NCBI RefSeq assembly: GCF_019802055.1
Contig: NZ_JAHVHW010000007.1
Coordinates: 1,141,403 to 1,205,402, forward strand
DNA length: 64,000 nucleotides
Source of the DNA: Ferrimonas balearica
GTDB taxonomy: Bacteria; Pseudomonadota; Gammaproteobacteria; Enterobacterales; Shewanellaceae
Direction: 5' to 3'
Positions 33,801-43,589 of the stretch are shown here, in pieces (within the stretch, counting starts at the first letter, position 1; every line of letters starts with the position of its first letter). The position numbers were made by a program, and so were the translations under genes. A model generated the notes under the pieces. It was not told the DNA's origin. It saw only the letters and a list, made by a program, of their open reading frames with translations, and ran no database searches.

Positions 33801-34111
33801 CACCAATTTCATGCTGTAACGCAATATGTAACAGCGGTTCCAAAGCGGGCTTTGGTGGGGTTGTTACGAGGCTGGTGGCCGTATAATGCTGTGGTTACTC
33901 CCTCTCTGGCCGTCTGCCCTTCTCTTCACCATTCGCGCAGCGACAGGGCGCTCGATGGCCAACTGTTGTCGGCTTAAAAGCGTAAGATTTGATGACCGGG
34001 CATCGTCGGGTGTCAGTTACTGACAGGGAGGAGAAGCGGATGTTGGTGGGGGCAGTCTTGCGGTATGTCCAATTTACCAAATGCCCGGCCTGATGACCGG
34101 GCATCGTAAAC
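33801..34111. other. Gene-free stretch with short repeats and hairpins
   Basis: Contains a 17-bp direct repeat TGATGACCGGGCATCGT at 33990-34006 and 34091-34107, a perfect palindrome TGTCAGTTACTGACA (34011-34025) and a hairpin ATGCCCGG/CCGGGCAT (34081-34104) after the DUF3069-like gene that may act as its terminator. No credible gene. Confidence 0.6.
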
Positions 34112-34507
34112 TCAGGCTTTGAAGGGCGCCTGGAATTCGTTACGCAGGGTGGCGTTACGACGGGCCGCTTTCAGGTCTTTGACCATCATCTTGATCCCCT
34201 GCTGCAGCAGTTGCTCCATCATGGCATCGGCCTGAGCGTCGTCACGCTCTTCCCCTTCGGCGTTCTGCTGAACCATTGACACCAACTCGGCGGTCGGGCC
34301 AACCAGGGTAAAGGCCACAACGGCCTGGAACTGCTCAAAGCTCTCCATTACGTTACGAGCACTCTGGGGCTGCTGTTCCCAGGCGTGGCGCAGCGGGCCT
34401 TCGACCGCGTTAAACACCGCCAGTACCGCCTCATGCTGTGCTTCCGGGGTACCCATGTATTCCAGTACTTGCTTCAGCTCAACAGGCAGAGCATTGCTTT
34501 CGCTCAT
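34112..34507 (-). CDS. DUF3069-like protein
   Basis: About 131 residues from ATG 34507 (ATG 34513 is also possible). The protein is helical, with QPQSARNVMESFEQFQAVVAF in the middle and GIKMMVKDLKAARRNATLRNEF near the end, which I associate with DUF3069 of Shewanella and Vibrio. Function unknown. The name is given from memory of the family pattern. Confidence 0.6.
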   Translation of the reverse strand: MSESNALPVELKQVLEYMGTPEAQHEAVLAVFNAVEGPLRHAWEQQPQSARNVMESFEQFQAVVAFTLVGPTAELVSMVQQNAEGEERDDAQADAMMEQLLQQGIKMMVKDLKAARRNATLRNEFQAPFKA

Positions 34508-34752
34508 AGTCATCTCACTATCGGGGTGGAAAGGGCGGTATCTTAGCGGATCTGAGGCAAATGTCAGTGGCTTTTGACCCAGCCCCTCAACACCATAGAA
34601 CAAAGCGTGCACCGCCTCACTGTGGGATAACGGTGTCGGTCACCGATGTCACAGTAGCGGGTGGCAAAATCGGGAGCCTTTTTAGCCCTTTACCCGCTGC
34701 CTGCCGGGCCATCTCCCTTTTCCCTAAAGGGAGGACGGACAGGCGAAGGGCA

Positions 34753-36117
34753 TCAATCAAAGATACGGTCAGCCCACAGGGCCAGACCGGTGGTCACGCT
34801 GCCAAAGTTGTCGCCCTGAACCAGTCGCGTATCGAAACGGTCCGACAGGGCGTTTCTGAAGTAGGGCGAATTCGCACTGCCGCCGGTCAGGAACACCAGA
34901 TCTGGCTGGCATCCCGCCTGCGCCAGTGTGTCGTCAATCAAGCCGAAGATCTGCTTCATCAGCCCCTGAGCAGCCTCGCCAAACTGTGTCCGGTTAACCG
35001 ACGCGGCTAACTCATGCTCGATATAGGAGAGATCCGCCTGAGTGCTCTCGTATTCACTGAGCGAAATCTTAGCGCGCTCTGCCACTGCACTCTGCTGGAA
35101 AGTCATCTGGTTGCGCTGAAGCGTCATCAGGCGAGACAGGCTACCGAGCCCGGGTTGACGGCGCAGGGCGTCCAACTCGTGCCGATTGCTGGTGCTGTAG
35201 AAGCGGGTCTGTGCCGACAGGTTGTTGACTGCCGCGGCGTCGTGGAAGGGTTGCGTGGGCAGCATTCGCCCCTTCTGATCCGTCAGGCCCAACCCGAGCG
35301 CGGGCATCAGCGCTTTATAGTTCAGGGCCACATCAAAGTCGTTGCCGCCGATCCGCTTGCCACAGTGCCCAAGCACCTGGCTTTCCGGGCTGTTGGCACT
35401 CATGTCGCCCGGCCCCATCAGCACCATGGAGATGTCCGTGGTCCCGCCCCCGATGTCTACCACCAGCACACGCTGCTCTTTACTCAGCGTCTGCTGAAAG
35501 GTGAGCCCGGCGGCCATCGGCTCATACATAAACTCAAGCTGCTCAATGCCAACGTGGCGTGCCGCGCGTCGGATGATGGCGGTGGCCTGCTCATTACTGC
35601 GCTCACTGTTGAAGCCCTGGAAGTTGATAGGACGACCGACCACCAGCTTACGGATAGCCCCTTGGCCAGCGTCGTCAATCTGGTTCAGCAGGTGGAACAG
35701 CATCGATGCGGTAATGTCTTCCAGTACCTCTTGCTGACGAGGTGACAAGCCGCTGCCACCCAGAAACGACTTATGGCTTCGGATGTAGTAGCAGTCAGAC
35801 GGGTCTTCCAGATAGCGGGAGAGGGCGTCGTCGCCAAAATGCAGTTGGTCCTCATAGCCATCCAACTTTGCCTCAGTGAGTGCATGAAGGCTGGCGCTCA
35901 GGCTGTGTTGGCGGGCCTGCTGAAACGCGTGCTCCCGTCCCTGTTCTTTCAACTGACGATAGAGCCATCCAGCGATCACTTCAGAGCGTGCCGCATAGAG
36001 CGTCGATGGCATAAAGCGACCGTGTTGCGGCAGGTTCAGCAACTGGGGTTTACCATCACGAACCACACCAACACCGCAGTTTGATGTGCCGAAATCGATC
36101 CCGGCGATCGCTTTCAT
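34753..36117 (-). CDS. yegD: Hsp70-like protein YegD
   Basis: A 454-residue protein, close to E. coli YegD (450). Actin-like ATPase motifs are IAGIDFGTSNCGVGVV (phosphate 1), VLVVDIGGGTTDISMV (phosphate 2) and FLTGGSANSPYFR (adenosine). It lacks the Hsp70 substrate-binding domain. ATG 36117 has GGAG 6 nt upstream; a longer frame reaches back into the tRNA-Val cluster and is rejected. The exact role is unknown. Confidence 0.93.
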   Translation of the reverse strand: MKAIAGIDFGTSNCGVGVVRDGKPQLLNLPQHGRFMPSTLYAARSEVIAGWLYRQLKEQGREHAFQQARQHSLSASLHALTEAKLDGYEDQLHFGDDALSRYLEDPSDCYYIRSHKSFLGGSGLSPRQQEVLEDITASMLFHLLNQIDDAGQGAIRKLVVGRPINFQGFNSERSNEQATAIIRRAARHVGIEQLEFMYEPMAAGLTFQQTLSKEQRVLVVDIGGGTTDISMVLMGPGDMSANSPESQVLGHCGKRIGGNDFDVALNYKALMPALGLGLTDQKGRMLPTQPFHDAAAVNNLSAQTRFYSTSNRHELDALRRQPGLGSLSRLMTLQRNQMTFQQSAVAERAKISLSEYESTQADLSYIEHELAASVNRTQFGEAAQGLMKQIFGLIDDTLAQAGCQPDLVFLTGGSANSPYFRNALSDRFDTRLVQGDNFGSVTTGLALWADRIFD

Positions 36118-36181
36118 AGCGCGCTCCTTTAATGAGAAAGAGGGAAACGGGGCTGTATTCCCGCTGGCGGGGAATGGAAAC

Positions 36182-36212
36182 GACAACGCCCGCTCAATGA
36201 GCGGGCGTTGTC
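36182..36212 (-). terminator. Terminator of tRNA-Val operon
   Basis: A nearly perfect 15-bp inverted repeat (GACAACGCCCGCTCA and its complement) just downstream of the last tRNA-Val on the minus strand. Confidence 0.75.
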
Positions 36213-36219
36213 TGGAATA

Positions 36220-36296
36220 TGGTGCGTCTAAGTAGACTCGAACTACCGACCCCCACCATGTCAAGGTGGTGCTCTAACCAACTGAGCTATAGACGC
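36220..36296 (-). tRNA. tRNA-Val (anticodon GAC), third in operon
   Basis: 77 nt with encoded CCA; anticodon loop TTGACAT. Acceptor GCGTCTA/TAGACGC differs from the two other copies at two paired positions. Confidence 0.95.
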
Positions 36297-36302
36297 AAAT
36301 TG

Positions 36303-36379
36303 TGGTGCGTCCGAGTAGACTCGAACTACCGACCCCCACCATGTCAAGGTGGTGCTCTAACCAACTGAGCTACGGACGC
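36303..36379 (-). tRNA. tRNA-Val (anticodon GAC), second in operon
   Basis: 77 nt with CCA. Same sequence as the copy at 36385, acceptor GCGTCCG/CGGACGC. Confidence 0.95.
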
Positions 36380-36384
36380 AAAAG

Positions 36385-36461
36385 TGGTGCGTCCGAGTAG
36401 ACTCGAACTACCGACCCCCACCATGTCAAGGTGGTGCTCTAACCAACTGAGCTACGGACGC
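36385..36461 (-). tRNA. tRNA-Val (anticodon GAC), first in operon
   Basis: 77 nt with CCA; nearest to the promoter. Spacers between the three tRNAs are 5-6 nt. Confidence 0.95.
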
Positions 36462-36488
36462 ACAATGCTGTCGTTGACAGCGAGGCGT

Positions 36489-36517
36489 ATAGTAATCAGG
36501 CCCAGACCATCTCGCAA
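36489..36517 (-). promoter_or_regulatory. Promoter of the tRNA-Val operon
   Basis: On the minus strand TTGCGA (36512-36517), 17-bp spacer, TACTAT (36489-36494), followed by a GC-rich discriminator (ACGCC), as expected for a stringently controlled tRNA promoter. Confidence 0.7.
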
Positions 36518-36574
36518 GGGGATTTTCCCCCTTATCGGCCCGAGTGGTGACGCTTTATGCAATGCGCACAGGGT

Positions 36575-37567
36575 TTAACCCCTCAGATCGGCCGGTGAAC
36601 GGTCACAGCGATTCAGCAGGGTTTGCCATGCCAGAGTATGTTGCTGGATCGCCAGATAAAATTCGTGGCGTAACTGGCCCGGTTCCTCGCCAAGGTAGAA
36701 ATCGAAATAGGGGTGGGAAGGCCAGGGGGACAGCAACTGGCGAAGGGGTGGCGTGAGGCGGTGATCAGCATTTTGAACCTGGGACAGGAGGGGTTGAATC
36801 CGTTCGCCGTAAATGCTGATCAGGATATTCGGCAGGATGTTCATCGCTTCGCTGTGACAGGGCAACTCTTCGGCGCGGGCAAGCATCATGGCGGCCTGGT
36901 TCAGGGTTTGGATGCTGTTGAGCATGCTGCGGTGCAGTGAGCGGGGAAGTTGAGCATGGTGAAGAACCGCCAAACTCTCCTCTAACTGGCCGTCGTCTAA
37001 TGGCAGCGAGTCCCAATGCAGCAGTGATGCTTTTGTTTCCGCCAGTTGGGTCAGGCTCTGCTCCACTTGGGTTACCCCCTCAAAACGCCAGGGCGCACTC
37101 TCTGCGCCGAGATTAAACCAGAGCTCATCACTGAGCAGAAACAGGCGCGCGCCCCCTTGCTCCAGTTGTTGAATCTTACTCTTCAACAGGCGCTCCCTAA
37201 GTGCCTGTCCCTCTTTATCCAGGGTCGCAGGATCGCAGTGGTAGAGCCGATATCCCAACTCCAGGTGGTACAGCAGCTGTTGTGACGGTGCGGCGACCCG
37301 GCCGAGTTGCGCGTTGTGCTGGGCGATCAGAGGCAAAACGCCGCAGGGCTTTAGGGCTAGCGGGGCTAACAGGGAAACGGTCAGTGAGTCGTCGGGTTCA
37401 AACTGATGCCGACTGGGGCGATCCGGCGGGGAGAGGGCGATGGAGGGGCGCTCGGTCTCGAGCACCCGCTCAAGCCTGGACAGATAATCGTCCAGGGCGG
37501 TATCGGGGCCCGGCTGGCACCCCGATACCAGAACAAGCAACAGTAGCTTAAGCGGCCACTGCCACAT
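36575..37567 (-). CDS. DUF3080 family lipoprotein
   Basis: A 330-residue protein with a lipoprotein signal peptide and lipobox VSGC. The body is helical and matches the DUF3080 pattern (LEELERVLE-like start, LKPCGVLPLIAQHNAQLGRVA, ending LAWQTLLNRC). Function unknown. It starts 20 bp inside the end of mdtK, so the two are translationally coupled. Confidence 0.75.
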   Translation of the reverse strand: MWQWPLKLLLLVLVSGCQPGPDTALDDYLSRLERVLETERPSIALSPPDRPSRHQFEPDDSLTVSLLAPLALKPCGVLPLIAQHNAQLGRVAAPSQQLLYHLELGYRLYHCDPATLDKEGQALRERLLKSKIQQLEQGGARLFLLSDELWFNLGAESAPWRFEGVTQVEQSLTQLAETKASLLHWDSLPLDDGQLEESLAVLHHAQLPRSLHRSMLNSIQTLNQAAMMLARAEELPCHSEAMNILPNILISIYGERIQPLLSQVQNADHRLTPPLRQLLSPWPSHPYFDFYLGEEPGQLRHEFYLAIQQHTLAWQTLLNRCDRSPADLRG

Positions 37568-38903
37568 AGCGCTTCTGTACCTGCTTGAGCCTCAACTGAA
37601 GCAACAGGGCAGCGAATGAGAGGCCGGAGAGGAAGCCGATCCAGAAGCCGTGAGCCCCCAGCGGTTCCACCACCCAGTTGGTCAGGCCAAATACGTATCC
37701 GACAGTCATGCCGACGCCCCAAAACGCGACCAGAGCGATCCAGAGGATCGATACCGTATCCTTGTAGCCACGAAGGGCTGCGGCGCTAACGACTTGAATG
37801 GCGTCGGAGATCTGGTAGAAGGCGCACAGGAACATCAGCTGCACGGCCAGGGCAAACACCGCCTCATCGTTGGTGTAAAGGTGGGCAATCCACTCTCGGC
37901 CCAACACGGTAAGGAGGGCGGTGGCCAGAGCGACGGCCACACCCAGCCAGACCCCCAGTTTTGCCACCATGGCAGCGATGTCCGCCTGCTGGCGTCCCAG
38001 GTAGTAGCCGACGCGGATGGTTACTGCGATGCCGATGGAGAGCGGCAGCATAAAGATGATGCTGGAGAAGTTGGCTGCCACCTGGTGTCCGGCAACGACG
38101 ACGGATCCCAGTGGGGCAATCATCACGGCGACAAAGGCAAACAGGGTGACTTCGAAGAACACCGCCAGCGCGACGGGAAGGCCCAGTTTGACGATCGCTT
38201 TCTGCTCGTTCCAGTCGATGGCTTTAAACCCTTTGAACAGTTCAAAACTCTTGAAACGACCGCTGATTGCCAGGTAGATCACCATCGCCAACAGCATTCC
38301 CCAGTAGACTAACGCAGTAGCGACGCCACAACCGGCACCGCCCATGGCAGGCATGCCAAAGTGGCCGTAGATGAAGATGTAGTTGGCGGGGATGTTGATG
38401 GCCAGGCCCACAAAGCCGATGATCATCGACGGCAGTGTCCAGCTCAGCCCCTCGGTAAAGCTACGCAGAACCTGGAACAACAGGAATGCCGGCGCGCCCC
38501 ACAATACGGCATTGAGGTAGCCGTTTGAGAGATGCAGCAGGGCAGGTTCTAGGTCCATCCGGCCCAGCACCAGATCGGCGTTGGCCAGAATCACCATGGT
38601 CAGAACACTGCTGCCCAGCGCCAGGTAGAGGGCCTGATGCACCAACGGGCGGATTTTCCCCTCTTCATTGGCGCCGTGAAGATGGGAGATCAGTGGCGGC
38701 ATCGCCATGATGATGCCAGCGAAAAGCAATATCGTGGGTAACCACAGGCTGGTGCCCACAGCAACGGCCGCCATATCGGCCGGGCCGACGCGACCAGCCA
38801 TTACGGTGTCGATCAGGCCCATCATGGTTTGCGCAACTTGCGCGATTAGGACGGGCAGGGCAAGCTGCACCAGTTTTTTAATTTGAAAGCCAGCGTTAAG
38901 CAT
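37548..38903 (-). CDS. mdtK: MATE-family multidrug efflux transporter NorM/MdtK
   Basis: A 451-residue protein with 12 predicted helices in two MatE halves. The start QIKKLVQLALPVLIAQVAQTMMGLIDTVMAGRVG is the NorM signature, and the acidic residue in helix 1 (Asp of IDTVMAG) is the cation-site residue. It expels cationic drugs by Na+ or H+ antiport. The divergent neighbour ribE is only 47 bp away, as in E. coli. Confidence 0.94.
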   Translation of the reverse strand: MLNAGFQIKKLVQLALPVLIAQVAQTMMGLIDTVMAGRVGPADMAAVAVGTSLWLPTILLFAGIIMAMPPLISHLHGANEEGKIRPLVHQALYLALGSSVLTMVILANADLVLGRMDLEPALLHLSNGYLNAVLWGAPAFLLFQVLRSFTEGLSWTLPSMIIGFVGLAINIPANYIFIYGHFGMPAMGGAGCGVATALVYWGMLLAMVIYLAISGRFKSFELFKGFKAIDWNEQKAIVKLGLPVALAVFFEVTLFAFVAVMIAPLGSVVVAGHQVAANFSSIIFMLPLSIGIAVTIRVGYYLGRQQADIAAMVAKLGVWLGVAVALATALLTVLGREWIAHLYTNDEAVFALAVQLMFLCAFYQISDAIQVVSAAALRGYKDTVSILWIALVAFWGVGMTVGYVFGLTNWVVEPLGAHGFWIGFLSGLSFAALLLQLRLKQVQKRYVAVAA

Positions 38904-38950
38904 TGGTGTTCAGTCAACCAAAGTTTTGTTGAGTGTAAGCGAGTAGTGAA

Positions 38951-39562
38951 ATGTTCACCGGCATCGTGACGACAACCGCGCCCATTGTGGCGATCGAGGA
39001 AAGGGATCATCTGCGCACCCTGGTGGTGGCGCTGGAGGATCGTGAAAGAGAGAACCTGGAGATCGGGGCCAGTGTGGCCAACAACGGCGTGTGCCTTACG
39101 GTCACTAAGCTCGAGGATAATAAGGTCTTTTTCGATGTCATGGAAGAGACGCTTCGCCGTACCAACCTGGAATATGTTCAGGTCGGGAGCCGCGTCAACA
39201 TCGAGCGATCACTGGTGTTTGGCAAAGAGGTGGGAGGGCACATGGTGTCCGGCCATGTTCATGCCAGAGGCACCCTGACGGAGCTGGAAAAGTCCGACAC
39301 CAACTGTCGCATGCGAATCACCCTTGAGCCCCGCTGGATGAAGTACATTCTGCATAAAGGCTTTGTGGCAGTGAACGGCTGCAGCCTGACCGTGGGTGAG
39401 GTGTATGAGGATGGGTTTTCGCTTTACCTTATCCCGGAAACGCTGAGCATCACCAATCTTGGCCAGGCGGACGTTGGCACGGTATTCAATATTGAGATCG
39501 ACAGCCAGACCCAGACCATCGTGGATACGGTGGAGCGTGTACTGGCGGCCCGAGGTCAGTAG
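38951..39562 (+). CDS. ribE: Riboflavin synthase alpha subunit
   Basis: A 203-residue protein with two tandem lumazine-binding domains: MFTGIV at the N terminus, VANNGVCLTV and GHMVSGHVHARGTL in repeat 1, VNGCSLTVGEV in repeat 2. It dismutates two 6,7-dimethyl-8-ribityllumazine molecules to riboflavin. No FMN riboswitch fits in the 47-bp upstream gap. It overlaps the convergent Cys-rich gene by 7 bp. Confidence 0.96.
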   Translation: MFTGIVTTTAPIVAIEERDHLRTLVVALEDRERENLEIGASVANNGVCLTVTKLEDNKVFFDVMEETLRRTNLEYVQVGSRVNIERSLVFGKEVGGHMVSGHVHARGTLTELEKSDTNCRMRITLEPRWMKYILHKGFVAVNGCSLTVGEVYEDGFSLYLIPETLSITNLGQADVGTVFNIEIDSQTQTIVDTVERVLAARGQ

Positions 39563-39762
39563 TTCTGCTCGTCGTCGGCGTCGATAAAGAGTTGCACCTT
39601 CTGGGACAACTCATCGACATGAAGACGAATGTGAATGGGGCTGCAGCAGGCGCTGCAGTCCTCGTAAAACTCCTGATCGCCGCCGCTGCTGTCGATCTGA
39701 ACCCGGGTGTGGAAACCACAGTGTGGGCAGGTGATGATCTGCTCGCTTGCGCCCAATTTCAT
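39556..39762 (-). CDS. CPXCG-motif cysteine-rich zinc-ribbon protein
   Basis: A 68-residue protein with CPHCG near the start and CSACCSPI in the middle, a four-Cys zinc ribbon. AAAGGAG overlaps the stop of the upstream SDR gene, so it is the last gene of a three-gene operon. Function unknown. Confidence 0.88.
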   Translation of the reverse strand: MKLGASEQIITCPHCGFHTRVQIDSSGGDQEFYEDCSACCSPIHIRLHVDELSQKVQLFIDADDEQNY

Positions 39763-39765
39763 CGC

Positions 39766-40518
39766 TCAGGCTCCTTTCAGGGGGGCCAGACTTCGACCGC
39801 CATCCACGGCGATCACCTGGCCGGTCAGGTAACTGGCACCTTGCGCTAAAAACAGTGCCGTTTCGGTTATCTCATCGAGTTGTCCCAGTCTGCCCAGCGG
39901 CACCTGCTCCAGCACCGCCTGTTGAGCATCCGGGTTGCCGCCCTGCTCAGGCCAGAGCACCGCGCCCGGTGCGATGGCGTTAACCCGAACCTGTGGAGCC
40001 AGCTCAAGCGCCAGTGAACGGGTCATCATCTCCAGTGCGGCCTTTGCCATACAGTAGAGTGTATGCCCTTTAAGGGGGCTGCGAGCGTGCACGTCCACCA
40101 GGTTAATGATGCTGCCCTGGTGCGCTGTCAGCGCGGGCGCCAGCGCCTGACTGAGTAACAGCGGCGCCATCATGTTGCTGCCCACCAAATCGAGCCAGGC
40201 CTTCTGATCGATCTGGCCAATCGGGGTAGGGTAGAAGCGGGACGCGTTGTTGATCAGCAGGTCCATCCGTTGCCACCGAGCCAGAGCCTGCTCCGCCAAA
40301 GCCTCAACCGCTGCGGGATCGTTGAGATCGGCGGTCAGCACTTCGGCTGAATCCGGTCGGGCGGCGTTGAGCCCGGCCGCGATGGCATCCGCTTCAACCC
40401 TGGAAGCCAGACAGTGAAGCACCACACGATAGCCGCGTTGATGGAATGCTTGGGCCAGGGCCGCGCCAATTCGCTTTCCTGCCCCGGTGATCAACGCGAC
40501 GGGCGCCTCAGTTGTCAC
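39766..40518 (-). CDS. Pteridine reductase-like short-chain dehydrogenase
   Basis: A 250-residue SDR with TGAGKRIG (NADPH binding, Arg favouring NADP), LINNASRF, the catalytic YCMAK and the C-terminal YLTGQVIAVDGGRS. The segment LVDVHARSPLKGH with the active-site YxxxK is typical of bacterial pteridine reductases, which reduce biopterin or dihydrofolate. Start GTG 40518 overlaps the end of the kinase gene by 11 bp. Confidence 0.85.
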   Translation of the reverse strand: MTTEAPVALITGAGKRIGAALAQAFHQRGYRVVLHCLASRVEADAIAAGLNAARPDSAEVLTADLNDPAAVEALAEQALARWQRMDLLINNASRFYPTPIGQIDQKAWLDLVGSNMMAPLLLSQALAPALTAHQGSIINLVDVHARSPLKGHTLYCMAKAALEMMTRSLALELAPQVRVNAIAPGAVLWPEQGGNPDAQQAVLEQVPLGRLGQLDEITETALFLAQGASYLTGQVIAVDGGRSLAPLKGA

Positions 40519-41374
40519 AGAACTGTTCCCTTAACTGTTGCTGACACTGCTGGAGGTAACTGCCGCCAAACAGGTTCAGGTGATTAAGCAGGTGATAGAG
40601 CTGGTAGATGGGGCGGCGCTGGTTGTAGCCCGGGTCCAGGGGCCACTCGGCGTCATAGCCTTTATAGAAGTCGCCGGGGAAGCGGGAGAACAGTTCCGAC
40701 ATCGCCAGATCGGTTTCCCGATCGCCATAGTAACTGGCGGGGTCGAACAGGACAGGCTCCCCTTCATAGAAGCCCAGGTTGCCACGCCAGAGATCCCCAT
40801 GGAGCAGGGAAGCGGTGGGCTGGTGGCCCTGAAGGGCGGTGGCGCAGGCGTCGACCCATCGGTTCAGGTCACCCAACTGAAACCCCTTCTCTTCGGCCAG
40901 TTTTAACTGCCAGCCGATGCGTTGCTCCGCAAAAAACCGGGCCCAGTTACGCTGCCAGCGATTGGGCTGCTCTGTGGTGCCGATGAAGTTGTCTTCGTCA
41001 AAACCGTACTCGGCCTGAGTTTGGCTGCGATGCATACGGGCCAGTTGCTGGCCAAATACAAACCACTGGGATGCTGTAGCGCTCTCCAGTTCGAGGTACT
41101 CCAGCACCAGGAAGGCGTGTTCTCCCGTGGTACCAACATGGACCACCTCGGGGACCCGGATCTCCTTACCCTGGGCCAAGCGGTTGAGTGCCAACGCTTC
41201 CTGCTCAAACAGCGGCAGCTGGTGTTTGTCGTTGATCTTGACGAACAGCCGGGTGTGGCCGTCATCGATCGCAAAGGCCTGATGAATGTCGCCGCCACTC
41301 ACACGGCGTTTTTCAACGATCTTGAAGTCGCGCCCGAGGGCGTCGCTTACCTGTTGACTGATCCCGTTCCACAT
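40508..41374 (-). CDS. Fructosamine kinase family protein (YniA-like)
   Basis: A 288-residue protein of the fructosamine-3-kinase/APH fold. HGDLWRGNLGF is the catalytic loop and FDPASYYGDRETDLAMSELF the metal and substrate region. It phosphorylates glycated lysines or a related sugar amine. The first gene of the three-gene operon, divergent from thrS. Confidence 0.92.
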   Translation of the reverse strand: MWNGISQQVSDALGRDFKIVEKRRVSGGDIHQAFAIDDGHTRLFVKINDKHQLPLFEQEALALNRLAQGKEIRVPEVVHVGTTGEHAFLVLEYLELESATASQWFVFGQQLARMHRSQTQAEYGFDEDNFIGTTEQPNRWQRNWARFFAEQRIGWQLKLAEEKGFQLGDLNRWVDACATALQGHQPTASLLHGDLWRGNLGFYEGEPVLFDPASYYGDRETDLAMSELFSRFPGDFYKGYDAEWPLDPGYNQRRPIYQLYHLLNHLNLFGGSYLQQCQQQLREQFCDN

Positions 41375-41500
41375 CCTGTCTGTCTCCGGTATCTACCATA
41401 TGGCAGCACCTATTATTGCTGACAAATCACTTGCTTCACACTGATCTGGGTAAAACTCCTGTCGATTGACCCGTTCGGAAGCGTCTGAGACAAGCCCACC

Positions 41501-41527
41501 TTGAGTGCAGACGCCTAAGCCTATAGA
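41501..41527 (+). promoter_or_regulatory. Possible thrS promoter
   Basis: TTGAGT (41501-41506), 15-bp spacer, TATAGA (41522-41527). Short spacing; low certainty. An inverted repeat GCGTCTG/CAGACGC at 41481-41514 overlaps it and might be an operator. Confidence 0.3.
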
Positions 41528-41651
41528 CTTGCGTGCTCAGTCTCGGTGAACTGGCACTGGTAACGTCATGGCCCGGGACTGCTCGCCCATTTTTTAATGT
41601 ATGACACTCATGTGGTCCTTGGTATGGATCACCACTGAACTGGAGCGCAAA

Positions 41652-43586
41652 ATGCCCGTAATTACCCTTCCTGATGGCAGCCAACGCCACTTCGATCAAC
41701 CCGTATCCGTTATGGACGTTGCCATGGACATCGGTCCTGGCCTGGCCAAAGCCTCTCTGGCAGGCCGCGTCGACGGCAAACTGGTGGACGCCTGTGAAAT
41801 CATCGAAAACGATGCTGAACTGGCCATCATCACCACCCGGGACGATGAGGGCCTGGAATTTATTCGTCACTCCTGTGCTCACCTGTTGGGGCACGCCATC
41901 AAGCAGCTGTGGCCAGAAACCAAGATGGCCATCGGTCCGGTGATCGATAACGGCTTCTACTACGACGTGGATCTGGAGCACAAGCTGACCCAGGAAGACC
42001 TGGAAGCGCTGGAGAAGCGCATGCTTGAGCTGGCCAAGAAAAACTATGACGTGATCAAGAAGACCGTCAGCTGGCAGGAAGCGCGGGACACCTTTGCCGC
42101 TCGTGGCGAAACCTACAAGGTAGAGATCCTGGACGAAAACATCAGCAAAGATGACCGTCCCGGCCTGTACCACCACGAAGAATACATCGACATGTGCCGT
42201 GGCCCGCACGTGCCGAACATGCGCCACTGCCACCACTTCAAGCTGATGAGCGTGGCCGGCGCCTACTGGCGTGGCAACTCCGACAATAAGATGCTGCAAC
42301 GCATCTACGGTACTGCCTGGGCCGACAAGAAGCAGCTGAAGGCTCACCTGCAGCGTCTGGAAGAAGCGGCCAAGCGTGACCACCGTAAGATCGGTAAAGC
42401 GCTGGACCTGTTTCACTGGCAGGAAGAGGCCCCGGGCATGGTGTTCTGGCACAACGACGGCTGGACCATCTACCAGGAGCTGGAAGGCTACATGCGCAAG
42501 CAGCTTCACAAGTTCGGTTACGAAGAGGTTCGTACTCCGTTGGTGATGGACAAGGTGATGTGGGAGCGTTCCGGACACTGGGACAAGTACTCCGAGATGA
42601 TCTTTGCCACCGAGTCCGAGAAGCGCACCTACGCGGTGAAGCCGATGAACTGCCCGGGCCACCTGCAGATCTTCAAGCAGGGCCTGAAGTCTTACCGTGA
42701 CCTGCCTTACCGCATGGCGGAGTTCGGTCTGGTACACCGTAATGAGCCTTCCGGTTCTCTGCACGGTCTGATGCGTGTTCGCTCCTTTACCCAGGACGAC
42801 GCTCACGTGTTCTGTACCGAAGAGCAGATCCTCGATGAGGTGACCAGCTGCATCAAGATGGTGTACGACACTTACAAAACTTTCGGTTTCGAAGAGATCG
42901 AAGTGAAGCTGTCTACCCGTCCGGAGCAGCGCATCGGTTCCGATGATCTGTGGGACAAAGCGGAGCAGTCTCTGGCGGAAGCGCTGGACGCCAACGGTCT
43001 GGCTTACGAACTGCAGCCGGGTGAGGGCGCGTTCTACGGGCCGAAGATCGAATTCACTCTGCACGACTGCCTGGATCGCGCCTGGCAGTGCGGCACCATT
43101 CAGCTGGACTTCTCCATGCCGCAACCTGAGCGTCTGGACGTCAGCTATGTAGCGGAAGACAACAGCCGTAAGGTGCCGGTGATGATCCACCGGGCCATTC
43201 TCGGCTCACTCGAGCGTTTCATCGGTATTCTGATTGAAGAGTTTGCCGGTAAACTGCCCACCTGGCTGGCTCCGACTCAGGTCCAGGTCATGAACATCAC
43301 CGACAATCAGGCCGATTATGTGCGCCAGGTCGTCGAAATGCTGAACGACCAGGGAATTCGTGCCAAGGCGGACTTGAGAAACGAGAAGATTGGCTTTAAA
43401 ATCCGCGAACACACTTTGAAGCGGGTTCCCTACCTGCTGGTCTGTGGTGACCAGGAGATGGAAAACGGGGAAATCGCAATTCGTACAAGAAACGGGGTAG
43501 ACCTGGGCAAAATGAAGCTGGAGCAGTTTGCTGACGCCATTGCCCGAGAGGTCCGCACCCGCAGTCTTACCATGCTGGAGGAATAA
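41652..43586 (+). CDS. thrS: Threonyl-tRNA synthetase
   Basis: A 644-residue class II enzyme (E. coli 642). ATG 41652 has TGGAG 6 nt upstream. An N-terminal TGS domain ([15 protein letters not shown]) is followed by the editing domain with [12 protein letters not shown] and the zinc Cys and His, then motif 2 (MNCPGH with the zinc-binding Cys, [20 protein letters not shown]) and the anticodon-binding domain. First gene of thrS-infC-rpmI-rplT; in E. coli it represses its own translation. Confidence 0.98.
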   Translation: MPVITLPDGSQRHFDQPVSVMDVAMDIGPGLAKASLAGRVDGKLVDACEIIENDAELAIITTRDDEGLEFIRHSCAHLLGHAIKQLWPETKMAIGPVIDNGFYYDVDLEHKLTQEDLEALEKRMLELAKKNYDVIKKTVSWQEARDTFAARGETYKVEILDENISKDDRPGLYHHEEYIDMCRGPHVPNMRHCHHFKLMSVAGAYWRGNSDNKMLQRIYGTAWADKKQLKAHLQRLEEAAKRDHRKIGKALDLFHWQEEAPGMVFWHNDGWTIYQELEGYMRKQLHKFGYEEVRTPLVMDKVMWERSGHWDKYSEMIFATESEKRTYAVKPMNCPGHLQIFKQGLKSYRDLPYRMAEFGLVHRNEPSGSLHGLMRVRSFTQDDAHVFCTEEQILDEVTSCIKMVYDTYKTFGFEEIEVKLSTRPEQRIGSDDLWDKAEQSLAEALDANGLAYELQPGEGAFYGPKIEFTLHDCLDRAWQCGTIQLDFSMPQPERLDVSYVAEDNSRKVPVMIHRAILGSLERFIGILIEEFAGKLPTWLAPTQVQVMNITDNQADYVRQVVEMLNDQGIRAKADLRNEKIGFKIREHTLKRVPYLLVCGDQEMENGEIAIRTRNGVDLGKMKLEQFADAIAREVRTRSLTMLEE

Positions 43587-43589
43587 GCT

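Noticed and set aside
25024..34600. Prophage or integrative element with an active integrase
   Set aside because: No structural, lysis or replication genes, and the only integrase-like gene lacks catalytic motifs.
41528..41651. tRNA-Thr-like operator in the thrS leader
   Set aside because: Expected by analogy with E. coli, but I could not fold a convincing anticodon-like hairpin from the sequence.
41436..43190. 584-codon open frame antisense to thrS
   Set aside because: Shadow of a GC-rich conserved gene; no start signal or domain.
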